Source: Reticulitermes speratus
Lineage: Eukaryota; Arthropoda; Insecta; Blattodea; Rhinotermitidae
Assembly (NCBI GenBank): GCA_021186555.1
Contig: JAJKFL010000427.1
Coordinates: 22,059,238 to 22,123,237, forward strand
Length of the DNA: 64,000 nucleotides
Reading direction: 5' to 3'
The position numbers and the translations under genes were made by a program. The notes below the pieces were generated by a model, which did no database searches, was not told the origin of the DNA, and was given only the letters and a program-made list of their open reading frames with translations. Numbering within the stretch: position 1 is the stretch's first letter; every line of letters begins with the position of its first letter. Shown here piece by piece: positions 48,331 through 61,989 of the stretch.

Positions 48331-49436
48331 TTCCAGGCAACGCTTGTAAATTTGTATTGCGTGTGTAGAAGATCAGTGAATGAAATGTATCCAAACCAAA
48401 TACAGCTCTTTCCAGCTTATAAGCTGAGGAAACGTTCACAGGCAAAATTGGCTCGAAACTTGTGTAGTGGGAAGTTTTGCCCATGATAAAACTCCGAAAT
48501 ACGAAAACTATATGTCATGTGACTTCATTTACGGCGTAAACATCTTCTGCTTTTCTTAAGGTGCTCTGATGAAGTATTTAACTTTTGCGAGAGTTGAGTT
48601 CCCCAAAACGGTGTTGCTGAAGATTCAGTTCTTCTGGAATGTTATTCTGTGTCATTGGGTGAATAATTCCCAACGTTTTGAAGGATTCCAGTACCTTTAA
48701 CTTCAGGGTCAAGTTATGAATTGTTAAAAGTTCGAACGAATATATGATTGCTTTGTCGTTGTCATAAGTTCTGCATATAGCTACTTGCTCCGTGCCCTCG
48801 AAACTCAGCAAGTTTGATGCCGTGTATTTGAGGAAATTTGTTGGCAAATTGATTGTCATATTTGGGCCTAGATTTTTTTAAATACAAGGGAATAAATTGT
48901 GAAGAGCGCGTGACTGAATAATAAACATAAAACGTCGATGTGTTGACCGATCGGCTTGTAAAATAATATAAAAAATATATTGGGAAAAAGTTTTTAAATA
49001 TTATTCTAGGATATAAGCAATTTAAAAACATCCTGGTATAACCCCAAAACACACATTCTGCTTGATACTTAAATTATCTTGACATATTCGGCTATTCCAA
49101 GAACATCAACTCAGTTTTTTTTTTAAATGAGAGTGGCGTTTTAAGTCCTCAAAGTGGAAAAGATTTCAGCAACGTTCTGGGGACACATAATGCCTCCATC
49201 TGTCTGTGGATGATGTGTAGCGTTGCCTTTCCATGAAGGTGGCCTTATGAGATTTTAACTTCCTCCCAAACATCATTGCCCACCTGTGAAAAGATGCGAT
49301 GTAACAATCCTCAAGACAATATGAATCTTCACATAAGAAATAAGTTTTTTCATCTGAATTTATAATATGAAGGCGTGTATTAAATACCAAGTTCTCTTCC
49401 TCACATCTCTTTAACATGAAGAACATTTTCATTTAC

Positions 49437-49925
49437 ATGACATCCAGCTTACCCTCTCAGTGACATCCAGGTTACACACACAGTGGCATGCAGCTTCGAT
49501 ATCTCGTGACATGCGGTTTACACTCCACAGAATATCAAATTTTACTTCTTGTGATATCCAGTTTACATTTTCCTTAGATATACACTTTCTGCTTCCCATA
49601 ACCGCTCCTCTTGACGTCCAGTTTCCACTTCCCGTGACATCCAATTTACACTACCCTTGACATCCAATTCACACTTCCATGACATCCACTCCCACTTCGC
49701 ATAACACCTAGCTTTCAGTCAATATGACATCCAAAATTCACTCCTTATTACATCGAGTTTACACTCCTCTTAACGTCCAGCTTCCATTCAACATGACATC
49801 CATTTTACAGTGGCCATTACATACAGTTTCCACTTCCTTTGACATTTATGTTTCACTCCACAAGACAGCTCATTCCTCGTGGCAGGCAGTTTTCACCGCA
49901 TATGATAACCAGTTTCTGTTTCCCA
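49437..49925 (+). repeat. Old tandem repeat, ~22-25 bp unit
   Basis: About 20 diverged units around TGACATCCAGTTTACACTTCC. The unit start TGACATCCA recurs at irregular 20-27 bp steps. No coding frame persists. Confidence 0.8.
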
Positions 49926-50744
49926 TATATCTGAATATATCTGAACTTGCCTGTGGCTGAGATGACAATTCAGTATTTAGCAGAGACAGGCGGCACTCTT
50001 AACCTTCGAAGGAGATTTTAAAATTAGTGAAATTTTGTATGTTTGCAGATGTAATTCAAATTGGATTTTCTGAATGTAGAAAAATATTAATAGCACACAT
50101 TTAAATCTACAGAAATATTTTCTCCCCAAATGAACTTACACTGAATTTATTCTGACATGAAAACTTGCAAGATGCTAAATCAGTGTTATTCATTTACACC
50201 GGTTGTACGAGATTTTGGGAACTTCTGAGGAATCATGTTCTGTGTTATTTCTTTGAGGCGCATCTGGCAGATAACTGTGGTCACACTGACCTGCCCGTGT
50301 CAAAATTTTACCGATGTATGACCACGTGAATTTCTGCGAAATAACACGTGATAGTGTTACGTAGAACAAATAAACCGGAAGTACCTCAAATACTGCACTA
50401 AGAGATATCCCGTGTTTATTTTGTATCATATTCTCATCTGGTAAGTAAATTTCCCGTATTTATAGTTCCAGAGTTTTTATGCTGTATTCACAAAAGTCAG
50501 AAATTTAACTCCTTTGAGCCAATATGACCCATCTCACGTCCTCTTCGTCCAATATCCACGTTAACATCCTCCCATCTACGGCTTCGTTTCACAAGTTCTG
50601 TCTTCCCTTGGGGTTTTCCGACAAATCACTGCATTACACTTTAAAAATCGTGCTTTCATCAAAGCACGGAAACATTCTGTTGAATTTTCTAAATGTTTTC
50701 TCAACCTTCCAACAGCTTAACACCTTAACGTAAGATTGCCCTTG

Positions 50745-50970
50745 TCCACGTCATGAATGCATATAGGGGAGTGGAGGTATAGCTACACTCATTCCTAACT
50801 GCAGCAGTAGATGTAAGAGATCAAATTCACACATCTACCACTTCCTCACGGGGGGGGGGCCTATGTCGATTGAATAAGAGGGTGGGTGGACCCAGAACCA
50901 ATCTGGACTTTTGGAGAAAAGAAGCACCTCTTGCCCTTGCCGGGAATCGAGCCTAGGTTTCCCAGATACA
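50745..50970 (-). mobile_element. SINE family B
   Basis: GGGGAGTGGAGGTATAGCTA at the 3' end, and GCCGGGAATCGAGCC as box B in reverse. A G-run lies near 50850. Confidence 0.75.
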
Positions 50971-51084
50971 AATTAATAATATAATTTTAAAATTAATGTA
51001 AGCCCTCAGTCAGCTGGATATCTGATATGTCCACTCGAATTACACTGAGACGTTTATAAATCCCATTACGTTATTATGGGGGTA

Positions 51085-51410
51085 AATAACTCCATGGAGC
51101 AGAATCCTTCTTCAGAAATGATGACTCTCGCCTCGTCAAGCAATGCCCAGCATTTCTGGAACCAGAAGGTTCATTATCGTGCTAACAAGGGTCCGCCACT
51201 AGCGCCCATTCTGATGCAGATGAACCCAGTCGACAACCTTCCATCCTGTTTCTTTAGTAATAATTTTAGTATTATCCTCCCGTCTACGCCTAGGTCTTCA
51301 AGAGTCTCTTTCTTCGATTCTTCCATCAATTTTTGTATGTATTTCTCTTCTACATATGTGTGACACCTCCTACCCACCTCATTCTCCTTGATTTGGTCAC
51401 CCTGATTAAT
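51085..51410 (-). mobile_element. Family L LINE 3' fragment
   Basis: Reverse 3' end TAACTCCATGGAGCAGAATC, TGGAACCAGAAGGTTCATTA, then ATTATCCTCCCGTCTACGCC. It is interrupted at its inner end by SINE A. Confidence 0.82.
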
Positions 51411-51416
51411 TTGTGA

Positions 51417-51690
51417 GCCGATCCCAGTGGCCGTGCGGTCTAAGGCGTGGGTCTGCGGCCGCTCGCTTACTAGGATCGTGGGTTCGAATCCCACCGGGGG
51501 CATGGATGTCTGTCTCTTGTGAGTGTTGTGTGTTGTCAGGTAGAGGTCTCTGCGACGGGCTGGTCCCTCGTCCAGAGGAGTCCTACCGACTGTGGTGTGT
51601 CTAATGTTTGTGATCATGAAACCTCGAAATGAGGGGAGGTCTAGGCACCCGAAAAGGGGCTGTTGAGCCATAGAGAGAGAGAGAGAGAGA
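51417..51690 (+). mobile_element. SINE family A with target duplication
   Basis: Full length and very similar to 36389-36650. GATTAATTTGTGA lies at about 51404-51416 and again at about 51696-51708, after a (GA)n tail instead of poly(A). Confidence 0.95.
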
Positions 51691-52496
51691 GAGAGATTAA
51701 TTTGTGAAGCTTACAAGTTGTGGAGGTAGAGGCCAGTGAAGTGAATAATCTGTTTTCATCAGCCGAATAGAGTTGAATGCAGACTGATGGTGGGTTTAAC
51801 GACGCCTTGCTATGCAAGGATCAGAGAACAAGAATTATCTTACTCAAGTCATGTGCATCCGATCGTTTGCTTACATCTTATCGGCCGATGTTCTGCGGTC
51901 GTATGCAGAAGACAGATAATGTTAAGCTTCTACCGAAATCCCCCTTCAGTTGAGACGATATGACTATTCAGTTTGTGTTCTCGTCTTGTTGCACTGCATA
52001 ATTGAATCAACTGGTGCAGTTCACATACAAGTATGTCGTTTTCCACGAAAATGCCATTTTCTCATAGATGTTTCTGTTTACAATAACTGCAGTTTACAGT
52101 GGATGTAAGATAATGGAAGCTTGCTGTGTCAGATTTTTTTTATAACCTTCCGAATAGGTACAGTAGACATTTATAAGGCGTAGAAATTAACTGGTGGATT
52201 TCATTGTCCAGTCATACTCTGTCACTACAATGACTGAGCTATCCCGATCCCTCGTTCTACATTTGAAGTGCAGAGTAGCCATTTTGGACTTAACAAGCAA
52301 GGAAAACTAAAATACGAATAGACCTAAAGTGCTAAACCTGAATATTAAAATTATCGCTTTAAGACCCACTTGAATATGTAATGTGGTTATTACGAAAAGC
52401 TTAGCAACTAGCTGACGATCGTTAAACAAAATGCGTAAGTCTGTGTTGCATTTCACGAGACGGGGTGTCTCGAACGGTACAGGTGAAAAACTGCAG

Positions 52497-52576
52497 GCTT
52501 GACGGCAAGGGCAAGGGATGTTTCTACTTTCCAAACCGTCCAGACCGGCTCTGGCGCCCACCAAGCCTCCTATCTA

Positions 52577-52620
<44 letters not shown>

Positions 52621-52865
52621 TATTACTGCAAGTGGGTTTATACCCGGTGGCAGTGGTACTACAATGACACATAACACAGAATAACATACATCACAGAAAA
52701 TAACACACAAACTTACAAAAAAATAAAACACACATACTACAAAAAGAAAGAGTAGCTAAACCTAAAAAAAGAAACAACACAGAACCGTGAGCGCTTTCCC
52801 GGGGTTAAACGGGCCGGAGCGTGCAACTGACCATTCACCTCCTTCTGTTTCCTAGTTTAAGGAAG
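52497..52865 (+). mobile_element. SINE family B split by a LINE 3' end
   Basis: The parts 52497-52577 and about 52786-52865 are collinear with family B (GTCCAGACCGGCTCTGGCGC, then CTTTCCCGGGGTTAAACGGG). Confidence 0.7.
52578..52785 (-). mobile_element. Non-LTR 3' end with (TA)n tail
   Basis: On the - strand it ends CACCGGGTATAAACCCACTT, GCAGTAATAAATAATA and about 39 bp of TA, typical of a retroelement 3' end with a microsatellite tail. Differs from family L. Confidence 0.5.
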
Positions 52866-53154
52866 AGTGGAGTCCGCAACTATGCCTTCTTGGCGTCCAG
52901 TTCAGCAAGACTGGCATTGTATCGCAAATATGCGGTTGCATATAATACAGAATAGTACGAACTGTTGTTTCCCGGTTCGATTTTATGACCCAATGGCAGT
53001 TCTAAAATCATTTATGTAATACAACCAATTAACACACACGAAAGGCTCTGAGTCTTGTACAGAAATACCCTTGTAACATTCGCTTGCTTTCCGTGTTAGC
53101 CTTCGCCTTTACTGTGGGGATGGCAACCGTGTTTACACTGTTATCGCCAAGAAT

Positions 53155-53375
53155 GTGAGCCGGCATATCTCAGTTTCTATATTCACTAGGCTGCAGGCTG
53201 GACAACCGGGCCGTGATTCCATCTTTTTCTAGTCCAAAACGTCCATACTGTCTCTAGGGCCAACCAGTCCTTCTATTGAATGGGTGCCCGGCAGTAAAAC
53301 GGCCGGGGCGTGGAGCTGACCACTCACCTTCATCTAATACCAAGTTTGATAATGTGTGGAACTATACCTGTACCT
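53155..53375 (+). mobile_element. SINE family B
   Basis: GGGTGCCCGGCAGTAAAACG, GGCCGGGGCGTGGAGCTGAC and CTTCATCTAATACCAAG. The head is degraded. Confidence 0.75.
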
Positions 53376-54531
53376 AACAGAAACTTGTAAACTGATATTC
53401 TGTTTGCTTTAATTTGTTGAAATTTTTAAACTGACTTTGCATATCGACTTAAAAACATGCATTACTTTATTTCCCCCTTATCTCTACAAGCATCGAAGAC
53501 AAATGCGCGTGCAAAGCCCAGTGCACCACTGCACAGCAAAACCTTCACAATATTTGGCTGCTACGGGAGACACGTGGGTGGTATATTTTGGAAAGGGCAT
53601 TGCAGATTTGGATTAAAATTTTGGCAGTCATGGCTCAGTACGATCTGTATGTAGTTTTATCTGCTTGGGAGACAGAACAAATATCTTTGCGTTAAGAGTT
53701 ATGGGGGCCGATTCAGAGCCGTGGTCTGTCTCATCCTACACGAGATTGGTATCCCTTGGTACAGAGGTTCTAGGAAATTAACTTGAAGCTCGTAAAGATA
53801 AACAAATATTACTACAGCTGTAAACGAATATTGTTATGAAGGCAACATAAGTAGACCATAACATGACACCAACAAAATCAAAATGCACGGAATAAATAAT
53901 GTCAAAATAAGTACACGCATTTGTCTTGTGAAAATCCAATAGCGTATCTGTACATGTGTTGGTTTACTTACATTATCTTACAAATATGTATTTTTATCTT
54001 CACCATATTACTGTAAATTTCCAAGCAGCTAGTTTAAAAACGTGTTATTATAGTAAGCACTAGTCAATAGGTCTTCTTAAAACAAAGAGGATATATGCGG
54101 TTTTTATTTTGTTGCATTCTTTCTTATCTTAAGCTTCAGTACTGGAGATTTAGTTTTCTTGTATGGAATTATACTGTGTATCAGAATTTGAAACCGGACA
54201 GAAGATGAAATCATTACGTGTGTGAATCACGTCACGGGCCCTCGGAAATGTTGTAGGCTGCAATTTCTCAAACGCCATTGCAAATGAAAACAGATTTTGG
54301 GAATTATTATATGTTTAGAGTAGAATTTATTCCTTAGAAGAGGTTATAATTTTTATTGTATAATTCTAAAAATAAATTAGGCCTATCTTAATTTTGAGAG
54401 TGTAAGTTCATATTATTTTTTGGTTTCAATGTATGTATTTAGGCTATATAGAACGATTTTCGCCATAACATCTGACGCCTTCTTTTTTAAACTGCTGTAG
54501 TCATTTTTGTGAGACTAAGAGGAACTATTGT

Positions 54532-54780
54532 TGATCCCGGTGGCCGCGCGGTCTAAGGCGTGGGTCTACGGCCGTTTGCTTGCTGGGATTGCAGGTTCGA
54601 ATCCCGCCGGTGGCATTGATGTCTGTCTCTTGTGAGTGATTTGTGTTTTCAGGTAGAGGTCTCTGCGTCGGGCTGATCACTCGTCCAGAGTAATCCTACC
54701 GAGTGTGGTGTGTGTGAAAGTGATCGCGGAACCTCAGTCATGAGTAGGCCTATGCCCACTGGGCTGTCGAGCCACGAGGA
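54532..54780 (+). mobile_element. SINE family A with short target duplication
   Basis: Full length: GGTGGCCGCGCGGTCTAAGG, box B GGTTCGAATCCCGCC, end GGGCTGTCGAGCCA. AGAGGAAC occurs before and after it (near 54519 and 54788). Confidence 0.92.
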
Positions 54781-54789
54781 AATAAAAGA

Positions 54790-57700
54790 GGAACCTTTAA
54801 CTAATGACTAAGTAACTTAGTGATGTTCATACTTTCCATTAGAAAAATTCGCCAGACATATCACCATATATCGTACTGCTGTCATTTTTTTAATTCACAA
54901 GAAATTAGTATTTGTCCGTTTGTGTATGTTTTTCAAACTTCTTCTGTAGCTGCTCCTTCTTCTTTCGTCCTCCATGCGTTAACTCTTCTGTCTTCATTAC
55001 GGCCTTCTTGAGTGGTCTGCAGCATTTGGGTTTGCACTGAAGGGCAGGCGTTGGGAGCTTGTTACCCTCGTTTTGTTAAAGTGAGTTAACAATTGTTCTC
55101 TGAAACGGTACTGAATATCCGTATCTTCATGTTCTTTTCTAATTCGTCTCATCCGTTGACACACCTTAAAGAATCCGTTTCCGCTTCTTGAAATTTACTA
55201 ACATTATTTTCATCTTGTCTCACTGCTCACTTACACGTAAAAGGGTAGACATCTCGTAACCTTACTTATTTCTACTGTCTTTCTGTGTAAAATTTGTTAC
55301 TAGTGATATTTTTAATTGTGTTATTCTTTCTCGATTTGTTTCATGGTCAAACAGGATGCAACCTGCTGTCCATATCATCAGCAGGTATCAGTCTTCTCTC
55401 ATCATCCTGTTTTGCTGCTATATGCTGCTGACGATCTAGCCAATGGTACTTAAAACCGAATTATCTTATCATGCTGTTCTAACACTTCGTTTCAAGAAGT
55501 TTCTTTATTCAGCCCATTATCAAAAAAAAAATCAGCATGACATAACTTAAGCATAGTAGTTATTCAAATAGTATTTAGGATGTTGTCAGCGTGTTGTGTT
55601 GGTGTTTTGCGACCTGAATAATAGTCACCTCAGTCTAAATGTGTACATAACCTGTGCATAATAAGAAGCTCACTTATTTGCGGACGGTATAATGATTTGT
55701 AGAGATATTTTTCATAATCATATCTGGATAATGAAGGGCTGTTCCAGTAATATAAGTCTGCATTAAGGAGGTAGCCACTCTCAGCTATGTATATCTTTCT
55801 ATACGATGAGAGATTATGGTATTACAAGGGTGTCCGCTGCTCCTAAATAGAACGTGCATGTTGCAAATATCGACTTTGGAGGGGATCATGCAAGTAAGTA
55901 GCTTGTATTATGTGATTCACTGCCGATAACGTGTGTTCAGTTTTCTTCTTCGTGTTCTGTAATCCTTATAAACTTGCCTTTAAATGCTGTTAGTTACATT
56001 TGTTTCATTTATTGTAAAAAAAAAATATTTTACGCGTTTTTAATTTCTTACATAAATGCTTTTGCGTGATATTAGATGTTGTATAAACGTAAAATTAACA
56101 TCACTAACATTTCAAATACGTTTCTTACTAAAACCTCTAACCTGAAGTAATTCTTAACACAGGGGCGACTTTAACATAACTTTCAGTATGTATTTATAAA
56201 ATAATAATTGTTGTATAAGATTTGAGGTTCTCACAGCTGTGTTCATGAAGATTTAATTTGTTGTGTCGACTGGTAAATATATAGGTAGGAAACTGTTTAC
56301 CAGTCGACGTGACTTCGTATCGCAGGTTGAATGTTGAAAAGTTGTAATGCATCAAACTCTGTCCATGAGTTACGTAAGAATACAACTAATTCTATGTCTG
56401 AAACGACACGCTTCGCGCAAAAATTGTAAAGGTGTGTTCGTTTTACGACATCGAATCAAACGTCTGACTTTCGCTCAGCATTCCCAGAGGTACTGTGACC
56501 ACACTCCCGGCACAGATGGAATAGTTTGCCGTTTCTTCTACAGATTGGACACATCGACTTAGCTTATTCCCAGTAAAAGAAAAGGATATTACTTCCTCCT
56601 GACACTTATGTACGTCTTAGCTACAGTTAGTTCAGTGTGCCACTTTAGGAGAGTGGGGCCAGCACATATCCTTTATGATTGTAGACTTCACCATGGCCGT
56701 TGATCGGTGCACAGTGAGCTCGCTTTGTATGCAGATATCTGTGTTAATGTTTACTGTCTTTCTCAGGTGACAAGTCTGTTCTGATTGCTGGTGCGAGGAG
56801 GCGTCAATTCCCCACACTCGCATTAAAGTTGTATGAAAGACTCGCCGTGGATGCGAGGCCCCCACCACCCTCTTCAAGGCTCACTCCACGTTTCAAAATA
56901 AGCGAACGTCTTATTCTTGTACACAACTTATATTAAATTTTGTTTCGCATTGTGTACTTCTCTAGCAGACATGCGGCCCTGTCACTGGACTGTGTTTAAT
57001 TACAAGGAGATAATGGACTTCTGAGTCACCCTGCCGTGTTACAGCTGTGAAAATTAGAACATTCTTTTAGCATAATTCTTTACCTGAGACTGGAGAGGAC
57101 ATACGAATGTAATATCACTTCTCCATGTTAGAGTGCAAAATTGTGTCCGTCACAAATTTTTAATAAGTTATTATGTGCAAGTAATATACGTATCATTCTT
57201 TAAAGCCGTTTGATTATCAATAAGCAGAAAGCGAAGTTAACTTGAGACGTTTGTTAGCAGTTACTTATACATTATTTAGAATCTGATAAATTTGATTACG
57301 GAAAGTTCTGAAATATAGCCACTGAATTAGAAACATCCCAACCAAACTAAATTATCCAACTGTTTATTATCGGCTGCTGAAATCCCAAACGCTGAAGAAA
57401 TCTGGTTGTAACTACATTTTGATATAGCATATCGATACCCCAGTACAATACAGCAACAACTCCGTAAGTCTCATGTAGAGAAAATCAAATATAAAAAGTT
57501 TAAATTCTTGCAAAATATTTGTTTTTGATTGTACCAATTCAAGTGCCCTATAACACTGTGTTGTCTTTACAGTGCTGTTTTATTCCCTTTCCCCCTCATT
57601 GCAAAGAATATTGTGAGTCGTTTCCTTAATGAATTACTTAATCCTGGTCCCTGCTCAAACAGTATTTGTTAATACTGTGACGTGCTTACTACCATGGATC

Positions 57701-60198
57701 GTTTTTTAGCGTGGGTGGTTCCCACATATATCGTCAATACATCAAAATTAACATAAATAGTTTATTAGTAACAATTGAGTAACACACTCCGTACTTACAG
57801 TACATGCAGTATACAACAAAAAGAATGTAATTTAACAAAACTCGTCGGTTGAGATCAGAGAACCCTCTCATCTCGGCCACCTGGTAGCGCCGATCTGATA
57901 CAACTCCCTTCAGACGCCGGCCCTACCAAGGACTCCAACAATCCTTGCCGAATCCAAATTTTTGGTAATGAAGGCCGAAACCGGATTTCGCTGCTCGTAG
58001 TTCAGTGCTGGGTTGCAGAGTGATCAAGTAGAAAGACGCAGCTTATTAGGTAAACTATGGTCGGGTACAAAAGTGAAAGTTAGGGGGTGGAAGTGAGTTG
58101 ACAGAACAGTCCAACTCATGTTTGTAAGGGTGGATCTCCGTGGAATGTCGAGATTTAGGCACGGCACAATACCATGAAACAACAAGATTGCTTTAAGCTA
58201 CTTTGACAAAATAGGAGTAAAACTACCATTGATTTGTTTGGCGGAAATAAATTTGGGTAATATGTTGAAACATAAAAATAACAAACGTAAGTAATTAAGC
58301 TATGTTGTGCAAAACTTTCTATACTTCACAAAATTACCTGCATTGCACAATAAAAACAATTTTAAAATTGGAAACCCAGAAAAAGATTGCCTTTCTTTTT
58401 TTTATCAAAAATATCTGTGAATAATAAAAGTAAAAAATAGTGAAATTGTTTAAAAATTACTCAACATATGTACTTTTATAGCCGTATTTGTAATAATTTT
58501 AAGTAACGACAGTATGGTTCTCTCAATTCATTATAATGTTTACTGCATGAAAATGTTGCTGATTACAGTACATAGTAAAAAGGCAATGGACAGTTATAAC
58601 CACCTCTCTCTATGAAGTGTAATTATGAATATGGGCAGCACATTTAAATACACTCTAAATAATTCTGGACACTGCTGTTGTACGTAACAAGACTCGGTAA
58701 GAGCATAAAAACATATTGTTGTTCTTCGTATCTTTCAGATAATCCTTGTCTTTGTTTGAAGATAACAAAACTTTCACAGAATTTCCAGTACCCTCGAGTT
58801 ATTTCATTTGTGCGGCATAAGACATTAAACCTTTCTTCTTTGCACGAAGTATTATTGAAGGACTCCTGTGTGTCTTATTCAACATACTTGTGTTTGGTCT
58901 TTCTTGCTGCCTCTGCCACACATCTGTTCTCTTAAAATTTACCAGAGAGAAACTTGTTTTGTGTAGAGCGGTGAATGGAGACGTCTTATCAGCTCTGATC
59001 ACAAAAATATCGTTCCATTTTAACTTTCTCACCTTCTTCACTTATTAAGAAATTGCTCCCAACTTTTGTCGACAGGTATTTTATGTCTCGAATATTATCT
59101 GTTTGCATTTCCATTCTTTCATGACGTTTCCCTGTATTCTTTGGCAGTCGTATGGCAGAGATCCACTGTGCTGGTAAGTAGATGGACGGCCTTTGAGAAA
59201 CCGTTCCTGTTTTCTGTCAAAAACAGCATTCATAGCGCCAAGTACCTTTGTGTGTGTTCTGCAAATGGAATTTGTGTGTTACTTGTTTGCAGCTGGATAA
59301 CTGGACGTCATACACAATCGGATGTTTATTTTTGGTCTGCTCTGGGCAGGTATCTGAGTAAAAAAAAGGAAAAATGTTATGATTAGTAGGGAAATCATTG
59401 AGGTAAATCGGAACACACTGCCTGTCTCATTAATTCTTCTTATAGGTGTTGTGTTATTCCAAATATAACAGTGTCCAGCTTATCAGTTGCATCCAACACT
59501 GCGAAATTGTTTGTGCGTTTGCCATAAAAGTGACTGTTGTCACCACTTGGCACAGTCAACACAGACTTAAAATTAAAGCAGCGTCCAACGTCTTCTTGCC
59601 AATGCAGCATCCTAATTTTTCCAGGCGACTAAGATTTCTCTGCCCTCAAATGCGTCTGGTACTCTTCATTGTTAACTATTCCTGTTTTGCTTAAAATCTT
59701 GACCAGCTCAAAGGAAGTACTTTAGTCATTTTTGGTTTGAAAAAAGACCAATGATGAATTCGGGGTTAAGTAATAATTCTGTACGTTATTTTATTTCCTG
59801 CTGCTGCCTTTCCGTTCGCTGCACACCAATCCCTTTACATTCTTTATATTGGTGCAATATTGAAACTACCATCAAAGTGTTTCTTCTGTGTACGTACTCT
59901 GCAGCAACTGCAGTTTGTAGCGGCAAATGAAAGAGTGTGTTCTTGTGCATCAGGTTTCACATCTTTATCTAATGCTGTGCCACAAATGCCCTTGTCTGCT
60001 TCCACCATACATTTTAACAACGACTTAAGTTTTCTACCTTTTGGTTGATGTCAAAACTGTTTTGCTACTAATGTCCAGAGTTTTCATTAAGAAAGTCTTA
60101 CGCTTTCTTACCATCTTGTTTTGTAATTCAAAGTAATAACCACGTTAAAACGATTTGTTGCTTCTTAGAATTTTCCTGCGGTACTTCGATCTAATTGC
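54790..60198. other. Unassigned intron sequence
   Basis: The longest stretch without a recognised repeat; only the hairpin at 56265 stands out. Confidence 0.5.
56265..56308. repeat. 13 bp perfect hairpin
   Basis: GTCGACTGGTAAA and its exact complement, 18 bp apart. Confidence 0.8.
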
Positions 60199-60460
60199 GG
60201 CCGGAATGGCGTAGTCGGTATAGCGACTCGCTACGGGCTGGACGGTCCGGAGTTCGAGCCCGGTGGGGGAGAGATTTTTTGGACCCATTCAGACTGGCCG
60301 TGAGGCCCACTCAGTCTCCTGTACAATGGGCACCGGGTCTCTCTTCCGGGGGTAAAGCGACCGGGGCGTGGTGCTGACTACCCACCCTCTTCTAGAGCCG
60401 GGTTCGAGTGTGGGTATAGCAATACCTCTGCCTCTCCTGTGTGCCTACGAAGCATATTGT
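60199..60460 (+). mobile_element. SINE family B, best full-length copy
   Basis: tRNA-like head with box A-like TGGCGTAGTCGGTATAGCG and box B GGAGTTCGAGCCC, then the body ACTGGCCGTGAGGCCCACTC, GTAAAGCGACCGGGGCGTGG and AATACCTCTGCCTCTCC. Confidence 0.88.
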
Positions 60461-61039
60461 GGCAAAAATTTCTTCTGTCTCTTAAAATTACCACCTATGC
60501 TCTAGAAATTGTTATGAATTTTCTTTCTCTCTTTATCGGCCACAGATTCAGAACATCTCACTTGCTGCTGCAGGTCGATTGTACGCTTTCCCACTAACAT
60601 GGTTTCCTGAAGAACTTGTGTGACTTAAAGTTTCTGTTTCTCTCTGACAGACTTTTAGCCACGAATCTCAATCTCAAAGTCTTACCTTCATGAGTTCCTT
60701 TACCTCCTGCTGTGTCCTCTGGTGCAGTATGTGTGATTCCTCCGTAATATTTTCCTGTCTGTGCCCTGAAATTTTTCTTCTGTTTTCAGTATGTGATTAT
60801 GACGATACCATATTTTCATCAGATTATATTTGTGGCGCTTGCACTGGATTTATGTCTGTGTTACCAAGCTGCCAGTCCAGCTTACGATGTGCGGGAATAC
60901 CGTCTTCTTCACGTATTCCACTATTCCCTAATTCCATCTGCATAAGATTCTCCTTAAACAAAATTACAGTTTTGTGACTACAATATTATATTTGTTTCAC
61001 ACTAAGGTAAAGGAAAATTAAAGTTTTTCCCATGCAAGC

Positions 61040-61315
61040 AATTGAAGAATATGGAGGAGTGGTGGTATAGCTTCACTCATTCCTAACCTCAACATTAGAT
61101 GGCGTGAGTGGTCAGCTCCACGCCCTGGCCGCTTTTCATTAAGGAAAAAGTCCCCTATACCCCCTAAACAAGAGGCTGTGTGGGCTTCAGGGCCGGGTCT
61201 GGACTCTTCGGGGAAGAGAAAAGCTTCTTGTCCCTGCCGGGAATCGATCCACGATTTCTCGGGTGTCCATCCCATAAACCTACTCACAATGACGACTATG
61301 CTACCCCAGCTGGAT
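61040..61315 (-). mobile_element. SINE family B, full length
   Basis: Reverse copy: GGTGGTATAGCTTCACTCAT at the 3' end, GAGTGGTCAGCTCCACGCCC, box B CCGGGAATCGATCC, head ending near GCTACCCCAGC. Confidence 0.88.
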
Positions 61316-61989
61316 CATTTGATATTAATGTAATATTTTAGATTTCTATAACTGGCCTACTTAACTCAAATCTTATATTACAGTTACAATAATAATGTGT
61401 CAAAATGAAGCTGCAAAATGCCTCGTACGATAAGTTGTAGAGTGATGCTACACTTATAGGTCATGAGGCAGTACCTCGGATTTATGTATGTCACTAGTAA
61501 TCTGATCTTTATACTTGCCAGTTCACTCTGATGGATTTTAGCACTTTTCTTCTCATTTATAGTCTTTGACAACATCCAGTTAAAAGGATTACTAGCTCAT
61601 GTGCTGTTTAATTTCATGCACCTGAACTGTTTATTGAGTAATACCGTGTAGTTTAAAAATCTTTAATCCTTTCATCTAAAATACACAGTTTAAATCTAAA
61701 CTCACACAGACAAGACAGTTCCTTAAGTACAAAATGCGGTGCAACCAACGACGTTCGCATAATAATATTAATTGTGATTAGTTGAAGCTAGGCGAATGCA
61801 GTACGCTCGTGGGTCATTTGGCAGCTAGTTCTTCATAGAACATGATCATGTGAGCACCACAGTTAAAATTCGAATTGGTAGTCGCTACTCCACGTTCCAG
61901 GTTGTGCCAAGTAATAATGCCTTCCAGAAACGCGTACTCTTCCGTACAGAACAACTCCTCATGTTACTATTCGGGATTTTTTTCTTTCT

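Noticed and set aside
51174-51671. 165-codon reverse frame with GFEPTILVSERPQTHALDR
   Set aside because: Runs through a SINE A and a LINE fragment. Such peptides are common false predictions from these repeats.
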